From the NCBI GenBank assembly GCA_938003835.1, contig CALKXJ010000007.1, forward strand, positions 248,001 through 312,000: DNA of 64,000 bases, in the 5' to 3' direction. Source of the DNA: an uncultured Bryobacteraceae bacterium (GTDB lineage Bacteria > Acidobacteriota > Terriglobia > Bryobacterales > Bryobacteraceae). Positions within the stretch are counted from its first letter, which is position 1. Every line of letters starts with the position of its first letter. The notes under the pieces are model-generated. The model made no database searches and was not told the origin of the DNA. It saw nothing but the letters and a program-made list of their open reading frames with translations. Position numbers and translations under genes: made by a program. Below are positions 61,615 to 64,000 of the stretch, piece after piece.

Positions 61615-62823
61615 CTACCAGTTGGTGATCGAGCCGTCCGGCCGCCGAAACAGAGGGATCGGCGCGCTCTTTTCCGTCACCTCGACGAGCAGGCGCAGGC
61701 GCGATGCCTCGAGCGTCACGCCCAGACCCGGTCGCTGGTTCGGCCAGAGCTTTCCGTTCTTGAAATCGAGGCACTCGGGCAGATACGGGATCGCCTGAGG
61801 TCTTTCGCCCACCATCTCCATGATCGCCGGTCCGGGGAAACAGCCGCAGACATGCACCAGGGCCGCGGTTGCGATCGGCCCGGTGAAGTGTGGCACCAGG
61901 CCGATGTAGTGAGTCTCGCACAAAGCGGCCAACTTCAACATCTCCGTGATGCCGCCGCAGTTCGGGATGGTCACGCGCGAGTAGTCGATCAGGCGGTTCT
62001 CGATCAGCTCATTGATCTCCCAGCGATCTCCGAACTGCTCGCCCACGGCGATGGGAACCTTCACCTGGGGACGGAGCTGCCGGTAGACGCCGGGGTTCTC
62101 CGAACGGATGAGATCTTCGACGAAAAGCGGTTCCAGGGGCTCTAGCAGCGTGCTCAAGCGGATGGCGTCGGGCATATCGAGTCGGGTGTGGTAGTCGATC
62201 GCCCAGTCGCCGTCGGGCCCGACCCCCTCGCGGATCTCCTGACAGCGCCGAACCGTCTCGCGCACCATGCGCATGGCATCGAACGGCTGGCCGGGACCAG
62301 GGTCGGCCACCGAGGTGCGATAGGCGCGGAAACCTAGTTCGATGCAGGCGCGCGCCGTCTCTTTCAGTGAGCCCTTGCGTGGGAACGCGGTCGAGTAACA
62401 CTCCACATATTGGCGCGTGAGTCCGCCGATGAGCTCATGCACCGGAACGCCAAGCGCCTTGCCCTTGATGTCCCACAACGCCAGGTCCAGTGCCCCCAGG
62501 GCGTGAATCCGTTCTCGACCCGGCGGATAGAAGTAGTGGCGGTACATGAGCTGCCAGAGATGCTCGATGCGGTTCGGTTCCTCGCCGATCAGCAGCGCGC
62601 CAAGCTGCGCGATGTTGTCCGCCGTACCGCCTTCGCCGATGCCGGTGAGGCCCTGATCGGTCTCCACCGTCACGATGTGATAGCTCTGGTTGAAAATCGG
62701 GCGCGTAATCGGGGATTCGTAAAAGCGGATTCGCGTGATCTTCATCTTCGCCAGAGCCGCGCGCGCCCGCGCCAGAGGCCCGGCGCCCAACAGCGCCGAT
62801 TGAAGCCAGCTTCGCCGTGTCAT
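61615..62823 (-). CDS. Enolase-superfamily sugar-acid dehydratase, exported
   Basis: The 402-residue protein has an N-terminal leader (MTRRSWLQSALLGAGPLARA), then MKITRIRFYESPITRP, the standard opening of the fold. Metal ligands appear as Asp in WAIDYHTRLD, Glu in LFVEDLIRSEN and Glu in PIAVGEQFG, with His in GLVPHFTGP. It is related to galactonate or mandelate-type dehydratases; the product would be a 2-keto-3-deoxy acid. Export of such an enzyme is unusual in general but common among acidobacterial members. A core start at MKITRIRF 26 codons in would give a cytoplasmic form. Confidence 0.87.
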   Translation of the reverse strand: MTRRSWLQSALLGAGPLARARAALAKMKITRIRFYESPITRPIFNQSYHIVTVETDQGLTGIGEGGTADNIAQLGALLIGEEPNRIEHLWQLMYRHYFYPPGRERIHALGALDLALWDIKGKALGVPVHELIGGLTRQYVECYSTAFPRKGSLKETARACIELGFRAYRTSVADPGPGQPFDAMRMVRETVRRCQEIREGVGPDGDWAIDYHTRLDMPDAIRLSTLLEPLEPLFVEDLIRSENPGVYRQLRPQVKVPIAVGEQFGDRWEINELIENRLIDYSRVTIPNCGGITEMLKLAALCETHYIGLVPHFTGPIATAALVHVCGCFPGPAIMEMVGERPQAIPYLPECLDFKNGKLWPNQRPGLGVTLEASRLRLLVEVTEKSAPIPLFRRPDGSITNW

Positions 62824-62857
62824 CCTGTTCGGATATCGTAGCCTACCACGGGCCTGC

Positions 62858-63622
62858 TCAGGGCTTCTCCTGGACCGTCAGGGTGATCACCGTGCCCTCG
62901 TCTTCCCGGCCGACGATCACCGAGGCCCGGCGGTCGTGTTCGCGGCTCGTCGCGCTGATCACGTCGGCCCGGCCTCCCTCGGTGTGGGAGGCGACGTCGA
63001 CCTTCATGCCTGCCCGCTCCAGTGCCCGGCGGTAGAAGGCGCTGACCCGTTCGACCGGATCCTGGGTCAGCAGAATCGTGGAGGCGAACTCGCCTTCACC
63101 GGTCCGGCTGGTCGTCGAACCCTTCACCTCCGCGCCTGGGTAGGCTGGCAGCCAGGCGGGAAGCCGGACTTCGCCGCCGGCCTGCCACTCGACGGTCCCG
63201 CCCCGGCCGGTAATCCGTCCGCCCCTTTCCTGCGCTGCAATCGTGCCGGCCTCGCCTTCGTCGGTTTCGAATGAAATCTTTCCCTGGCGGATTTGCTCGA
63301 AGTCCAGCGTCACCATCCTGCCCGAGCTTTTCTGGCGCAGGGTAACTTTACCGGCCGGTTCGTCAACATCGACCAGTTCGATATCCGGATTCGTGGCGGC
63401 CAACATCTTTGCCGCTGCCAAGCCGGGATTGGTTCGCATCAGATCGGCGTCGACGCCGGCCTGCTTGGCTTTATGCACCAGGAACAGCCCTCCTGTCAGA
63501 ACGGCCAGCCCTGCTACGAGGAGGAGGCCGGCCAGCACGAGCAGGACAATGACGACCGGGCTGCGCGCTTTCTTCGGGGGCAGAGCGGCCGGCGGCGGGG
63601 GCGTCGGGAAGGCGGAGGGCAT
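62858..63622 (-). CDS. Single-span protein of unknown function with external beta domain
   Basis: The 254-residue protein has a Pro-rich cytoplasmic N terminus (PTPPPPAALPPKKARSP), one span (VVIVLLVLAGLLLVAGLAVL) and an external domain. That domain contains LRQKSSGRMVTLDFEQIRQG and EVRLPAWLPAYPGAEVKGST, then SRTGEGEFASTILLTQDPVE and VSAFYRRALERAGMKV. These latter parts resemble small periplasmic domains in acidobacterial hypothetical proteins. No function is known. It precedes the racemase-type genes, but nothing links them besides strand. Confidence 0.7.
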   Translation of the reverse strand: MPSAFPTPPPPAALPPKKARSPVVIVLLVLAGLLLVAGLAVLTGGLFLVHKAKQAGVDADLMRTNPGLAAAKMLAATNPDIELVDVDEPAGKVTLRQKSSGRMVTLDFEQIRQGKISFETDEGEAGTIAAQERGGRITGRGGTVEWQAGGEVRLPAWLPAYPGAEVKGSTTSRTGEGEFASTILLTQDPVERVSAFYRRALERAGMKVDVASHTEGGRADVISATSREHDRRASVIVGREDEGTVITLTVQEKP

Positions 63623-63685
63623 CGGAATCTCCCTTCTGGCTCCGAGCTTAACGCAATTCCCAGACAGGTGAGCGAGAAATCTCGA

Positions 63686-64000
63686 TTAATTCCGGCGCGG
63701 AGTGAACCCTTCGCCGGCGGCCCTGGCCAGCGCTCGCAGCGACTCGGTGTATGGGGGCCAGGCAATGCCCCGTTCGGTGATGATGGCGGTGACGTAGCGG
63801 TGCGGGGTGATGTCGAAAGCCGGATTGGCAACTTCGACCTCTTCCGGCGTCAGCGGAACACCGGCAATCTGCGTCACCTCCGACCCAGGCCGTTGCTCGA
63901 TGGGGATCTCGTCGCCCGAGGCGATCGTGAGATCGAGCGTCGACAGCGGCGCGGCGACATAGAACGGCACATTGTTCTCCTTGGCGAGCACGGCCAGCGT
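63686..64000 (-). CDS. mtnA: S-methyl-5-thioribose-1-phosphate isomerase MtnA, C-terminal part
   Basis: The frame runs open from the right edge and gives the last 104 residues of an MtnA/eIF2B-like protein. [20 protein letters not shown] is followed by [17 protein letters not shown] and [20 protein letters not shown], with the conserved Asp in FDITP. The enzyme converts 5-methylthioribose 1-phosphate to the ribulose form in methionine salvage. The N-terminal two thirds lies outside the window. Confidence 0.92.
   Translation of the reverse strand, partial: TLAVLAKENNVPFYVAAPLSTLDLTIASGDEIPIEQRPGSEVTQIAGVPLTPEEVEVANPAFDITPHRYVTAIITERGIAWPPYTESLRALARAAGEGFTPRRN

Noticed and set aside
1-64000. 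CRISPR arrays, insertion sequences, prophage or integron structures
   Set aside because: No regular repeat-spacer pattern, transposase, integrase or terminal inverted repeats were seen on reading both strands.

Overview
The window is GC-rich bacterial chromosome, almost certainly from an acidobacterium of the Solibacter/Bryobacter group (Acidobacteriota, Bryobacterales). The main clue is the 1005-residue secreted protein at 28016-31033. It ends in the 'NAADF...PGGLITIFGENL' domain that is hugely expanded in Candidatus Solibacter (TIGR03437). The many exported sugar-acid and sugar oxidoreductase genes with RRxFL-type leaders, the porin-cytochrome pair and the dense run of unidirectional, overlapping genes fit the same group. 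I see no insertion sequence, prophage, CRISPR array or rRNA. There is one tRNA gene.

Layout, left to right. 1-901: truncated enolase-superfamily sugar-acid dehydratase. 1009-2177: promoter and a gene broken by several frameshifts. 2262-3979: amidohydrolase and a VapBC-type toxin-antitoxin pair. 4103-10127: secreted six-hairpin-type glycosidase-like protein, then a minimal microcompartment locus (BMC-H shell protein, acylating aldehyde dehydrogenase with an unusual C-terminal tail, unknown 165-aa protein) and recJ. 10161-16487 (minus): baeRF-type protein, KtrAB potassium uptake, a coiled-coil methyltransferase, queF and an ornithine-cyclodeaminase-like protein. 16553-18777 (minus): three-gene putative cobalamin salvage operon. 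19097-31033 (plus): membrane protein, then Tad/Flp secretion genes cpaB-cpaC-tadZ-cpaF-tadB-tadC, a 31-residue membrane peptide and the Solibacter-type propeller protein.

31077-35001 (plus): outer-membrane barrel, decaheme cytochrome, MtrB-like porin and a small membrane protein, probably a conduit moving electrons across the outer membrane. 35030-38039 (minus): murA, murQ and a sugar isomerase, linking cell-wall synthesis with muropeptide recycling. 38126-40930 (plus): STAS protein and glcE-glcF. 40947-46123 (minus): HerA-like ATPase, dicarboxylate/amino-acid symporter and ubiD. 46186-48193 (plus): fabG and a GH109-like oxidoreductase, with a perfect 16-bp palindrome in the ubiD-fabG divergent region.

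48233-57302: tRNA-Lys, then two converging gene sets that look like one envelope module. The plus genes encode a DUF1175 protein with NlpC/P60-like residues, an alpha-2-macroglobulin with an intact thioester motif, and a membrane protein. The minus genes encode a three-span membrane protein, a penicillin-binding-protein transpeptidase domain without an export signal, and a SpoIID-metallopeptidase fusion. The two sets overlap tail to tail by 51 bp. 57306-64000 (minus): ribbon-helix-helix-like protein, two alkaline-phosphatase-superfamily proteins, two enolase-superfamily enzymes, a single-span protein and the 3' part of mtnA. Function assignments come from reading motifs, length and context; no database search was run.
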